Positions 8,907-17,384 of a DNA stretch of 64,000 bases are shown here, piece after piece. Location of the stretch: positions 62,001 to 126,000 of the forward strand of contig JADLGW010000058.1 of the NCBI GenBank assembly GCA_020849105.1, in the 5' to 3' direction. The notes under the pieces were generated by a model that saw only the letters and a program-made list of their open reading frames with translations, searched no databases and was not told the origin of the DNA. This DNA is from Phycisphaerales bacterium. GTDB lineage: Bacteria; Planctomycetota; Phycisphaerae; Phycisphaerales; UBA1924. The position numbers and the translations under genes were made by a program. The first letter of the stretch is position 1. Every line of letters begins with the position of its first letter.

Positions 8907-10073
8907 ATGCCCAAGAAGCCGGACAAGAAGACCGTCCGCAAAGACAAGCGGAAGGACAACAGGCCCGACAGGCCTGCGCCGGCGAACCACCATGCCGAGC
9001 GCCTCATCCGCCTCCGTCCCCTCATCCTCGCCGCCGGCGTCGACCACCTGCTGATCACCAACCCCATCGATGTCGGCTACCTCACCGGATTCCTGGGCGG
9101 CGACAGTTGGATGCTCATCGGGGCTGATGACTCGCGACCCGTTGTCATCAGCGACTTCCGCTACCAGGAGGAACTGGAGCCCGTCCGCCCGCTTGCAGAG
9201 ATCTTCATCCGCACCAAGGGCATGATCGAGGCCACGGGTGAGATTCTTCGCGGCCGTCGCGGCACCCGCTGCGGCATCCAGGCGGAACACTGCCCCGTCG
9301 CGGACATGGTCGCGCTCTCGGCCATGCTGGGGCCGGAGCACATCGCCCCGGTCGGGGGGGTGGTCGCCCGTCTCCGCATCAAGAAGGACGCCCACGAGAT
9401 CGCCCTCATCCGCAGGGCCAACCGACTCCAGGAGGACGCCCTGAACGCCGTCCTCAGGAAGGTCAAGCCCGGCAGGACCGAACTGGAGATCGCCGCACGC
9501 ATCGAGGAGGAAATGAAGGTCCGCGGCTCCAGCGAGCCCGGGTTCAAGACCATCGTCGCGGCCAGGGCCAACGGCTCGCTCCCGCACTATCGCCCGGGCA
9601 ATGCCAAACTCGCCAAGGGCAGGACCGTGCTCATCGACTGGGGCGCGGTCTACCAGGGCTACCACGGCGACATGACGCGGACGTTCGCACTGGGCAAGTG
9701 GCCCGGCACGATGAAGGAGATCTACAAGATTGTTCTGGAGGCCCAGGAGACGGCCGCGGCGGCCCTTGCCCCCGGCAGGCTGGCCCACGAGATCGACGCC
9801 ATCGCGCGGAACATCATCAAGGCCGCCGGCTACGGCGAGCAGTTCGGGCACGGCCTCGGCCACGGCATGGGCATGAACGGCCACGAGGATCCGCGCCTCA
9901 ACCCGCTGTACCCGGACATGGCCCTGGAGGCCGGGCACGTCGTGACCGTCGAGCCCGGCATCTATCTGCCCGGCATCGGCGGCGTGCGGATTGAGGACAA
10001 CTATGTGATCACGGACAAGGGCGCCGACAACCTCTGCTCGATGCCCAAGGACCTGAAGTGGGCGACGCTGTAA
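8907..10073 (+). CDS. Xaa-Pro aminopeptidase (M24 family)
   Basis: The 388-residue protein has the N-terminal creatinase-like domain (about 30-160) and C-terminal pita-bread domain of M24 peptidases. Metal ligands are visible: Asp in LIDWGAVYQG, Asp in YHGDMTRTF, His in GHGLGHGMGM, Glu in TVEPGIYLPG and Glu in RIEDNYVIT. It would remove N-terminal residues next to proline, in the cytoplasm, using two Mn or Co ions. The first 28 residues are Lys/Arg/Pro-rich and not part of the fold. It lies upstream of accB and accC, as in many bacteria where pepP or pepQ, efp, accB and accC cluster; efp is missing here. Confidence 0.92.
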   Translation: MPKKPDKKTVRKDKRKDNRPDRPAPANHHAERLIRLRPLILAAGVDHLLITNPIDVGYLTGFLGGDSWMLIGADDSRPVVISDFRYQEELEPVRPLAEIFIRTKGMIEATGEILRGRRGTRCGIQAEHCPVADMVALSAMLGPEHIAPVGGVVARLRIKKDAHEIALIRRANRLQEDALNAVLRKVKPGRTELEIAARIEEEMKVRGSSEPGFKTIVAARANGSLPHYRPGNAKLAKGRTVLIDWGAVYQGYHGDMTRTFALGKWPGTMKEIYKIVLEAQETAAAALAPGRLAHEIDAIARNIIKAAGYGEQFGHGLGHGMGMNGHEDPRLNPLYPDMALEAGHVVTVEPGIYLPGIGGVRIEDNYVITDKGADNLCSMPKDLKWATL

Positions 10074-10080
10074 GCCAGTG

Positions 10081-10165
10081 GCACCGGCTTCCAGCCGGTG
10101 CGGGTGGCACCGGTCTCCAGACCGGTGTGATTCCCGGATTCACATCACTGCTCTGGAGAGCAGTG
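10081..10165. repeat. Cluster of three REP-like hairpins
   Basis: There are three perfect 9-bp stems with 2-3-base loops: 10081-10101 (GCACCGGCT/AGCCGGTGC), 10108-10127 (CACCGGTCT/AGACCGGTG) and 10146-10165 (CACTGCTCT/AGAGCAGTG). Each is bordered on one side by GTGGCA or its complement. The third copy is inverted relative to the first two. Stem bases differ between copies while pairing is kept. The cluster fills the gap between the aminopeptidase stop and accB. Confidence 0.8.
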
Positions 10166-10182
10166 CCACCTGAAGACCATCC

Positions 10183-10644
10183 ATGATCGACATCCGAAAA
10201 CTCAAAGAACTCGTCCGCCTGATGGTCGAGAACGAACTGACCGAGCTCGACCTGAAGGACCAGGAAGAGACCGTCACGATCAAACGCGGCGGGGCCGGGA
10301 TGCCGGTCATGATCGCCCCCCAGGCCTGCGCGCCGCCGCGCGCCGCCGGCGCCGATGAGGACGCCGGCGGGGGGCAGTCGGCCGACGGCGCCGACGCCGC
10401 GGGCCTGGTCGCCATCTCGTCGCCCATGGTCGGGACGTTCTACGCGGCCGCGAACCCCGATTCGCCCGCGTTCGCCTCCGTCGGCACGTCGGTCTCGCCC
10501 GACTCCGTCGTCTGCCTCATCGAAGCGATGAAGGTCTTCAACGAGATCAAGGCCGAGGTCAGCGGCACCGTCGAGAAGGTGCTGGTGCAGAACGGCACCG
10601 CCGTCGAGTTCGGGCAGAAGTTGTTCCTCGTTCGTCCCACTTGA
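10183..10644 (+). CDS. accB: Biotin carboxyl carrier protein of acetyl-CoA carboxylase
   Basis: The 153-residue protein has an N-terminal helical segment (about 1-38), an Ala/Asp/Gly-rich linker (about 45-72) and a C-terminal biotinyl domain. The biotinylation motif is EAMKV, with the modified Lys at about 113, and the family's thumb segment PMVGTFYAAANP is present. AccB carries the biotin that AccC carboxylates for malonyl-CoA and fatty acid synthesis in the cytoplasm. accC follows after 113 bases that hold a palindromic octamer repeat. No good Shine-Dalgarno is seen before the ATG. Confidence 0.95.
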   Translation: MIDIRKLKELVRLMVENELTELDLKDQEETVTIKRGGAGMPVMIAPQACAPPRAAGADEDAGGGQSADGADAAGLVAISSPMVGTFYAAANPDSPAFASVGTSVSPDSVVCLIEAMKVFNEIKAEVSGTVEKVLVQNGTAVEFGQKLFLVRPT

Positions 10645-10660
10645 ACGGTGTTTTCACTCA

Positions 10661-10745
10661 TGCCTTGATGCCTCATCCCTCGGTGCCTTCTTCGGTTTCG
10701 AACAGAAGAAAGGCATCAAGGCGGGAGGCACCGAGGCATCAAGGG
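10661..10745. repeat. Palindromic octamer repeat between accB and accC
   Basis: The left arm (10661-10693) carries CCTTGATG and CGGTGCCT words. The right arm (10705-10745) carries their complements, AGGCATCAAG twice and AGGCACCGAGG. The arms meet at a loop of about 11 bases with TTCTTC/GAAGAA at the centre. The words are degenerate members of the CCTYNNTG octamer seen around 21.4-21.9 kb, but here no gene lies between the arms. Confidence 0.75.
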
Positions 10746-10757
10746 TTCGGCCAGAGC

Positions 10758-12098
10758 ATGTTCAAGAGAGTGCTGATCGCGAATCGCGGCGAGATCGCCC
10801 TCCGTGTCATCCGCGCCTGCCGCGAGATGGGCATCGAGTCGGTCTGCGTCTACTCGACCGCCGACGCCGCCGCCCCGTACCTGCGGCTGGCGGACCGGGC
10901 GGTGTGCATCGGCCCCGGGCCGGCCCGCGAGTCGTACCTGAACATCCCGCGCATCATCTCCGCCGCGGAGATCGCCGACGTGGACGCCATCCACCCGGGC
11001 TACGGGTTCCTCTCCGAGCGGGCGGACTTCGCCCAGATCTGCCGCGACTGCAAGATCGAGTTCATCGGCCCCAGCCCGGAGGCGATGGGCAAACTCGGGG
11101 ACAAGGTCGAGTGCAAGCGCACCGCCCGGGCCGCGAAGGTCCCTGTTTTCCCCGGCTCCGAGGGCGCGGTCGAGGACGAGGACGCCGCCGCAAAGATCGC
11201 CGCGGAGATCGGGTACCCGGTCATCATCAAGGCGTCGGCGGGCGGGGGCGGGCGGGGCATGCGCGTCTGCCACAACGAGGCGACGCTCCGCACCAGCATC
11301 CGCCAGGCCGCCCAGGAGGCCCAGGCCGCCTTCGGCAACGGGGCCGTGTTCATCGAGAAGTTCCTGGAGCACGCGCGGCACGTGGAGGTGCAGGTGCTGG
11401 GCGACAAGCACGGGTCGGCCGTGCACCTGTACGAGCGCGACTGCTCCATGCAGCGCCGGCACCAGAAGGTGATCGAGGAAGCGCCCGCCCCGGGCATCGA
11501 CCGGCGCAAGCGCGACGCCGTGTGCGACGCCGCCGCACGCCTCATCCGGGCGGCGCACTACTCGGGCGCCGCGACCGTCGAGTTCCTGATGGACGACCGC
11601 CAGAACTTCTACATGCTGGAGGTCAACACGCGCGTGCAGGTCGAGCACCCGGTCACGGAGATGGTCACCGGGATCGACATCGTGAAGACCGGCATCCGCG
11701 TCGCCGCGGGCGAGCCGCTGCCCATCCGCCAGCGCGACGTGGCCGTGCACGGGCACGCCATCGAGTGCCGCATCAACGCGGAGGACCCGGACCACAACTT
11801 CCGCCCCTCGGCCGGCACCATCACCACTTGGGAGCCGCCGGGCGGCCCGGGCGTCCGACTGGACTCGCACGTCGTCACCGGGTACACCGTGCCGCCGAAC
11901 TACGACAGCATGATCGGGAAACTGATCGTCCACGCCGACACGCGGGAGCAGGCGCTGACCCGCATGGCGCGGGCGCTGCGCGAGTTCAACGTCGGGCCGA
12001 TCAGGACCACGATCCCCCTGCACCGCCTGCTCATGGAAAACAGCGCCTTCCGCCAGGGCGGCATCGACATCCACTTCCTGGAGCGGCTGCTGAAGTAA
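10758..12098 (+). CDS. accC: Biotin carboxylase subunit of acetyl-CoA carboxylase
   Basis: This 446-residue protein has the family length. It contains the N-terminal carboxylase fold (FKRVLIANRGEIALRVIRA), the ATP-grasp domain with Gly-rich loop (SAGGGGRGMR, about 166-175) and the catalytic segment VNTRVQVEHPVTEMVTG (about 292-308). It carboxylates the biotin on AccB using ATP and bicarbonate. The ATG at 10758 matches the conserved N-terminus; an upstream in-frame start would read through the palindromic repeat. The carboxyltransferase genes are not in the window. Confidence 0.96.
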   Translation: MFKRVLIANRGEIALRVIRACREMGIESVCVYSTADAAAPYLRLADRAVCIGPGPARESYLNIPRIISAAEIADVDAIHPGYGFLSERADFAQICRDCKIEFIGPSPEAMGKLGDKVECKRTARAAKVPVFPGSEGAVEDEDAAAKIAAEIGYPVIIKASAGGGGRGMRVCHNEATLRTSIRQAAQEAQAAFGNGAVFIEKFLEHARHVEVQVLGDKHGSAVHLYERDCSMQRRHQKVIEEAPAPGIDRRKRDAVCDAAARLIRAAHYSGAATVEFLMDDRQNFYMLEVNTRVQVEHPVTEMVTGIDIVKTGIRVAAGEPLPIRQRDVAVHGHAIECRINAEDPDHNFRPSAGTITTWEPPGGPGVRLDSHVVTGYTVPPNYDSMIGKLIVHADTREQALTRMARALREFNVGPIRTTIPLHRLLMENSAFRQGGIDIHFLERLLK

Positions 12099-12221
12099 CG
12101 AGGTTGTGGGTGCCACGGTCCCGCCGCTCCGGGCAGGGCCGTGATGTGGCCCACTTCATTGTTCCCCGCGCTCGGGCGCGTGTTCGGGCGCGTCCTGAGC
12201 CGCCTCGGCGCCACGATCCCA

Positions 12222-12857
12222 TCAGCGCCGCCCAGGCCGCCGGGCGATCGAGGCGCCAAGCATCAACAGCGTGGCCGGCAAGCCCGGCGCGGGAACGACG
12301 TCAAACGACACCTCGCTTGTGATCGGATCCCAGGCGTCATACGGGTAGGAACTGATGCCGGGGATCCAGATGAACATCTGCGGACGGTTGCGAGCCGCAG
12401 TTTCGAGCGAAACCGTCCGCGGCGTGTAGTCGGTCGGCGTCCACGTCGCGCGCCAGAGCCAGATCGGGTTCGATTCGTCCGCGGGCTCGAACTGGAAGGC
12501 GAAGATCCCCTCGACTTCACCACTGGGTTTCACCGTTCCCGGGCTCCCAAAGGGCGAAAGGTTGACGTTGAAATCCGAGAACACGCCGGTCTGGGCGTTG
12601 CCGCGGTTGCGAAGATCAAGGAACGCCTCCGCGAATCCCCGTACGAAGCCGCTTTGCCCGGTCCCGCCGTTGGTGTCCCAGATGGCCGGTTGCCACATCC
12701 CGGGCTCAAAGAAGGCGGACACGGTGACGGTCTGTGCCTGGCCGGGCAGAAGCACCGGATGTTTGACGGCCACTTGCAGGGTGATCGTTTCCTGAGCGAA
12801 CGCCGTGGCCGCCATCCCCAGTCCAGTCGCAAGTCCGGCAGCGAGTATCGTGCGCAT
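12222..12857 (-). CDS. PEP-CTERM-like secreted protein, function unknown
   Basis: The 211-residue protein has a signal peptide (MRTILAAGLATGLGMAATAF-AQ) and a beta-rich body. Its C-terminus, VPAPGLPATLLMLGASIARR, fits the PEP-CTERM plan: a Pro-containing motif, a hydrophobic helix and a basic end recognised by exosortase. The body has no domain I recognise. A GAGGAGGGG Shine-Dalgarno precedes the ATG. It lies 9 bases downstream of the secreted protein at 12867-14585 and could be co-transcribed with it. No exosortase gene is in the window. Confidence 0.75.
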   Translation of the reverse strand: MRTILAAGLATGLGMAATAFAQETITLQVAVKHPVLLPGQAQTVTVSAFFEPGMWQPAIWDTNGGTGQSGFVRGFAEAFLDLRNRGNAQTGVFSDFNVNLSPFGSPGTVKPSGEVEGIFAFQFEPADESNPIWLWRATWTPTDYTPRTVSLETAARNRPQMFIWIPGISSYPYDAWDPITSEVSFDVVPAPGLPATLLMLGASIARRPGRR

Positions 12858-12866
12858 GTCCCCTCC

Positions 12867-14585
12867 TCACGGCCCCGCGAGGTCGATCGCGAACGCCGTC
12901 ATGTCCTGGATGGTCAGCACGCCATCGGCGCTGTAGTCGGCCCTCGAACTTCCGGCTGCGTACGCCTGGAGAAAAGCGGCAAGGTCACCGGCCGTCGCGG
13001 CGCCGTCACCGTCCGCGTCGAGCCCGCACGACAGGTCGGTCCGAGATAGCACGCTGCGCCAGACGTTGGTCGTGCCCTCTCCAAACGGGTACTGCGCGTG
13101 CGCCCAAAACACGCCACCCGCTACAGGGTCGGAACCCGTCCCCGTATAGTCGCCCCATCCTTGCGTAGGCCCGCTCGTGTTGTCGTAGATCGCCGCGCCC
13201 GCCTTGATCTCGAACGGCTCGCGGAACGTGTTCAGGCTGTCGTTGTGGCAGCGGAACGCCTGCCAGACCGAGATCCGCTTCTCCTCGCCGGAAACGTTGA
13301 AGGTAATCGCGGCATTGCCCAGGCTGTCCACGGCGATGCTCGGGAAGTACCCGTAATAGCCCTCGGGAAGCTCAAGCTCGCCCGACTGCCGCAGTTCCGG
13401 TTCGGCGGTCCCCGCAGGCCAACCGTTCATCGTGAACTCGTACCAGCGTATGTACGACAGGTCCGACTGCGTCAGATCGTGACGCACCGTGTGAACGGCC
13501 CAGAGTGAACCGTCGCCTTCGGCCCCCGGCCAGTACACCGCGCTCACAAAGAAGCCAGAATCAGTAACTATGGGCGGAGTGGACGACGAGTCGTCTTGCG
13601 GCGCGGTGTTGTTCTGTGTGTACGTCGGCAACGAGGTGACGGCAAAACTGTCAAGCACCTCGCCTTCGCGGTCAATCGCGTACAGGGTGATGAAACTGGA
13701 GGATTCGTTGTCGTTGTGCTCGACGCCCAATCCGAAGCCGTCGTTAATGGCGTACTGCGGCGTGCCGTCGTCGAGCCCGAAACGCACAGCCAGCGTGGGC
13801 CAGCGATCCTCGATCTCCCGGACATCGCCGACGCCTAGCACGACGTTCTTGTCCGCGCTCCCATCGAGGTAGTCGTCTTTCGGCAGGGTCAGGACCAGAG
13901 CCTCTGAGAAGGTAATCGAGTCAGCGAGAATGTAGAAGTTGTCCGAGTCCACGGCCAACTTCGGCTGGTCGATGTTGGAAACGGCCGCCACTATCTGGGT
14001 GCATTCAAACCGGTAGAACCACCACGCGGGCTCGGTTCCCGACGGGTTCGGATCCTCGCTCTTGGAAACCGCGAGGACGAGGTACCAATGGTCGGGAGGA
14101 GAGCCGCCAGACGGGAAGGCGTGCCGCTCAACCATCGCCGCGGACGCCCCGTACCTGCCCGAGTACGGGTCGTAGACCACCTGCGGATCAAAGGCGTGGC
14201 TGTAGTAGGGGGGCGGCGGCGTTGACGGCGGCGTGGTGGTCGTAGGCGGCCAGAAGTGGTCGTCCGAAGAACTGAAAACACCCATCGCGAGGAAGCGCTC
14301 AAGTGCTTCGAGGCTCACTTGCTTGGCGTTTGACCTCACGCCAAAGTTAGAGCATGTGACCACATGGCACGGGCCAACCGCGAGATCGGTATCCGCCTTA
14401 TCCTGGAGCGGGATGGCGGGGTGGTTGCGCTCGAATACATCGAGCGTGAGGTCGGTGGTTGCCTGAGCGCATGTGGCGTTCAGGCCGGGTTGCGGGTCGT
14501 ACGTCTGTGCCCGGCTCGCACCCACAAAGCCAAGGCAAAGAACACCCAGAATCCAGCGAGGTTCCGCCCGCCGGGTTGTGCCCAT
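12867..14585 (-). CDS. Large secreted protein with dockerin-like C-terminal tail
   Basis: This 572-residue protein begins with a signal peptide (MGTTRRAEPRWILGVLCLGF, cleavage near SRAQT). Its body contains repeated beta-strand and Asp-rich loop patterns (for example FDPQVVYDPYSGRYGASAAM and PKLAVDSDNFYILADSI) of the kind seen in beta-propellers of planctomycete surface proteins. The C-terminus holds two EF-hand-like repeats, DADGDGAATAGDLAAF and DYSADGVLTIQDMTAF. I chose the ATG at 14585; an in-frame start at 14621 would put 12 residues before the signal peptide. Function unknown; extracellular location is well supported. Confidence 0.78.
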   Translation of the reverse strand: MGTTRRAEPRWILGVLCLGFVGASRAQTYDPQPGLNATCAQATTDLTLDVFERNHPAIPLQDKADTDLAVGPCHVVTCSNFGVRSNAKQVSLEALERFLAMGVFSSSDDHFWPPTTTTPPSTPPPPYYSHAFDPQVVYDPYSGRYGASAAMVERHAFPSGGSPPDHWYLVLAVSKSEDPNPSGTEPAWWFYRFECTQIVAAVSNIDQPKLAVDSDNFYILADSITFSEALVLTLPKDDYLDGSADKNVVLGVGDVREIEDRWPTLAVRFGLDDGTPQYAINDGFGLGVEHNDNESSSFITLYAIDREGEVLDSFAVTSLPTYTQNNTAPQDDSSSTPPIVTDSGFFVSAVYWPGAEGDGSLWAVHTVRHDLTQSDLSYIRWYEFTMNGWPAGTAEPELRQSGELELPEGYYGYFPSIAVDSLGNAAITFNVSGEEKRISVWQAFRCHNDSLNTFREPFEIKAGAAIYDNTSGPTQGWGDYTGTGSDPVAGGVFWAHAQYPFGEGTTNVWRSVLSRTDLSCGLDADGDGAATAGDLAAFLQAYAAGSSRADYSADGVLTIQDMTAFAIDLAGP

Positions 14586-14595
14586 GGCATGCACG

Positions 14596-15061
14596 CTAAC
14601 ACATGTCTGGCGTGCCTGCAATCAGAAAGCCGAGATTGGGGGAGCAGATACCGGTGCGGGCAGGTGGCGGTGGACCCCGGCCCTGTTGTCTACACCGCCT
14701 CGACCCCCTTCCGAGCGGCCTTTGCCGCTGGCGGCGCAGCCTCGTTCGGGGGCACGCGGGCGCTGGCGCTCCGAACCGGCGGCCATCGCGCGAATTCGCT
14801 ACCCCCTTGCCGGCCCGCTTGCCCTGGTGGGGTTCGCCGGCGATCTGGCGGGCCGACAGTTCCAGCACCGCTTCGATGGTGGCCCTTCCCATCACGTCGA
14901 TGGCCTCATCCACCACGGCTTGCCCCTGCGTCACCAGTTCGAGGATGGGCATCAGCAACCCGCTCGTCCTTGGCCAGCGCGGCGGCCAGTTCGTGCTGGT
15001 CCACCCGACCCGACAAGACTTCCTCGCGGCCGACGACTCGATACCCTGTCTGCGCTTTCAT
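14596..15061 (-). pseudogene. Remnant of an IS256-type (mutator) transposase N-terminus
   Basis: The minus strand from the ATG at 15061 reads MKAQTGYRVVGREEVLSGRV and continues to KDERV. One extra base near 14960 then shifts the frame into LMPILELVTQGQAVVDEAID, followed by GRATIEAVLELSARQIAGEP. This resembles the N-terminal part of IS256-family transposases. After about residue 95 the reading is scrambled by further shifts, and the catalytic DDE region is absent. About a quarter of a usual 400-residue transposase remains. No terminal inverted repeats were identified. It abuts the secreted-protein gene that starts at 14585. Confidence 0.6.
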
Positions 15062-15230
15062 CAGCGGCTCCTTCAAGAGGGGTGTCCGGCCGTTGACGCG
15101 ACCGGACGCCCTTGGAGCCGCCATCCTCCACGCTCACGCGGCGTGGCTCAACTTCCCACTACCGGCGCGACACCCTCCCTGGATCGGGGGAGTATGCTGC
15201 GAACGCACCCTTCGTGTTGGAGGTTAGTTC

Positions 15231-15239
15231 TGGTATGCT
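15231..15239 (+). promoter_or_regulatory. Extended -10 element upstream of the repeat-protein gene
   Basis: TG-G-TATGCT, pattern TGnTANNNT, lies 56 bases before the ATG at 15296. A weak TTCGTG sits 17 bases upstream as a possible -35. A second TATGCT occurs at 15193-15198. Confidence 0.4.
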
Positions 15240-15295
15240 GGTCCCCGTGGTGGCCGATGGCATTCCTTCGCACAGCGTGAATGGGATCATGAGCC

Positions 15296-16445
15296 ATGAA
15301 AGTGTTCCCGTACTTGGCATCGCCAGCACATCGCGGCAGGGTCGGCGTCGTGGCCGCCTCAGCCGCACTGGCGCTGGGATCGCTCGGTGTTTCGAGCGCC
15401 GCGCGGGGGCAGTGGAGTGTGACCAACCTTCACCCTACCTCCTGGGAATATTCGGGCGCCTTGGGCGCATTTGGCCCTCAGCAGGTTGGAAGCGTGGGCT
15501 ATTCCATTCCAACCGGCGGCGAGGTCACGCACGCCAGCATGTGGAACGGTTCCGCGGCATCGTGGATCGACTTGCACCCGGCCGGCTTCAAATCCGTGGC
15601 GTATGCGACCTCCGGCGAACACCAAGTGGGGTACATCGACTACACCGATCCGAGCGGGCCAACGCCGCGCCCGCAGACCAGGGCCAGCCTCTGGAGCGGC
15701 ACAGCCGCGTCGTGGGTGAACCTGCACCCATTCAAGTCGGGAAACTCGGCCGCGAGAGGCGTCTTCGGCTCTCAGCAGGTGGGAGAAGTTGAAGGCAGGG
15801 CCAGTCTGTGGAGCGGGACGGCCAGTTCATGGGTAGATTTGCACCCCAAGGGAAGTTGGATCGGGTCCGTCGCACTGGGGACTTCTGGTACGCACCAAGT
15901 CGGGTACGTCGGCGTCCTGTCTCCGGGTCCGTTCGGCGGCCTTGACACCACCGCGAGTCTCTGGAGTGGCACGGCCGCGTCGTGGGTCAGCCTTCACCCG
16001 GCCGGCGCGACGACGTCCGAAGCCCGGGGCATCTTCGGGACGCAACAGGTGGGCGTGGCCTCCATCGGCGGCGTGAGTCATGCCGGCCTCTGGAGCGGCA
16101 CGGCCGAGTCATTGGGTCGACCTGAACCCCGCCGGAGCGGCGCTCTCGGAGGCATTCGCGGTTTTCGACGGATGGCAGGTGGGGTACGCTGAAATCGGCG
16201 GCATCCGACGCGCCAGTCTCTGGAACGGGAGCGCGGGGTCGTGGGTCGACCTGAGCGCATTCCTGGCGCCGGGGACGGGCGACTCATGGGCGACGGGCAT
16301 CTGGAGCGACGGCTCAATAACGCACGTCTCAGGATTTGCCGGGAATCGGGCGGTGACTTGGACGATCCCAACCCCTGGATCCGCCGGGCTGCTGTGCCTT
16401 GCCGGCCCCTGGGCCGCTCGGCGCCGCTCGCGTGTAGAATCCTGA
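15296..16445 (+). CDS. Secreted WSG-repeat protein with PEP-CTERM-like tail, interrupted by one frameshift
   Basis: A signal peptide (MKVFPYLASPAHRGRVGVVA plus a hydrophobic stretch) is followed by about seven repeats of 38-50 residues. Their consensus is ASLWSGTAASWVDLHPAG, a variable stretch, then GVFGxQQVGY. The spacing suggests a beta-propeller, and the repeat resembles extracellular HAF-type repeats. Inside the fifth tryptophan repeat the frame breaks at 16111-16114: the sequence reads GAGTCATTGGG, and removal of one T restores ESWVDLNPAG. The frame then continues in register to a tail TIPTPGSAGLLCLAGPWAA plus Arg residues. The intact protein would have about 382 residues. Either a recent frameshift or a base-calling error would explain this. 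Confidence 0.75.
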
Positions 16446-16475
16446 ATCGCTTCCGCCCCAGACTGGGGGGGCAAG

Positions 16476-16512
16476 CACGATCATCGCTCCCCAAGCCTCG
16501 TCGATGATCGTG
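16476..16512. repeat. 11-bp perfect inverted repeat
   Basis: CACGATCATCG (16476-16486) and CGATGATCGTG (16502-16512) form a perfect 11-bp stem with a 15-base loop, between the repeat-protein gene and the lipoprotein gene. No T-run follows, so it is not a classic terminator. It could be an operator or a transcript-end structure. Confidence 0.55.
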
Positions 16513-16559
16513 GCACATGATCGGGCCACCCCGCCGTACGCCACGATGACGACAACATT

Positions 16560-17270
16560 ATGAAGACGCTTGCGGGATTATTGCCGGTGTTGATTATCAC
16601 TTCATGCGGTAGTCGTCCGCACGCTGGCGATGGCGATCAGGTGCTGACCTCCATTCGCTCGGCGCCTTGGTGTCGAGACGGCATACGACCTGAGACCGTG
16701 CAAGAGGACAAAGGTTCAAAATCAATGACGGGCTACTCATGGAGAGCAATGGGGCGCAGGATCGACGCCGTCGATGCTGCGGCCTTGTGCGTTCAGGCTC
16801 GCGACAAGCTGCAATGGACAGTTGGCACGAGACATTTAACAGATGCGGAACGGGCGGACCTTAATACGCTATTTCAACGTGTTGGTTACCATCCCTTTGG
16901 TCCATCGCCTCTTGTATTTGAGCCTATTGAAATGATCGTGTGCGCGGATCCACTCGTTGTTGTGCGGGCCACGGGCAAGCGGTATGCTTCTGGGATTCCC
17001 TTCATTAAATGCATTGGCACCGGAGAATGCGACTCACGTTTTATGGTAGAAATGGGCCTGGATTTACCAGATGGCTACGGCGCGGGAACCTTCTTTGCTG
17101 CCGGAGAAGTGATCGGATGGTATCTACCGGCAACAGGTGAGCATAGTTTGCCGGACACGAAGTTAGAGTCTGCGACCATCCCCGTGCCTTGGGGGAATCT
17201 GGTGTTGTCGCGGTGCGGTGATTTTGTGCGTGTAACCGCTGAGGCGAGCAATGCTGGAGCGCCTAAATAG
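16560..17270 (+). CDS. Putative lipoprotein of unknown function, AT-richer than neighbours
   Basis: The 236-residue protein starts MKTLAGLLPVLIITSCGSRP, where the signal ends in a lipobox (IITSC), so lipid attachment at Cys 16 is likely. The body has six more Cys residues and no motif I recognise. Codon use is visibly less GC-biased than in neighbouring genes, with many third-position A or T bases (for example AATACGCTATTTCAACGTGT at 16863-16882). Together with the decayed transposase 1.5 kb upstream, this suggests later acquisition. An 11-bp inverted repeat lies just upstream. No clear Shine-Dalgarno. Confidence 0.6.
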   Translation: MKTLAGLLPVLIITSCGSRPHAGDGDQVLTSIRSAPWCRDGIRPETVQEDKGSKSMTGYSWRAMGRRIDAVDAAALCVQARDKLQWTVGTRHLTDAERADLNTLFQRVGYHPFGPSPLVFEPIEMIVCADPLVVVRATGKRYASGIPFIKCIGTGECDSRFMVEMGLDLPDGYGAGTFFAAGEVIGWYLPATGEHSLPDTKLESATIPVPWGNLVLSRCGDFVRVTAEASNAGAPK

Positions 17271-17384
17271 TCAAACTGCCGCTACTCCCAGCTCTGAACC
17301 CGTAGCCCGGATGCGGTGCGTCGTCCGTCCTTCACTCATTTCTGTAGACGATGCCATCGCGGCGATGCGCACGGCCGCAGAGGC

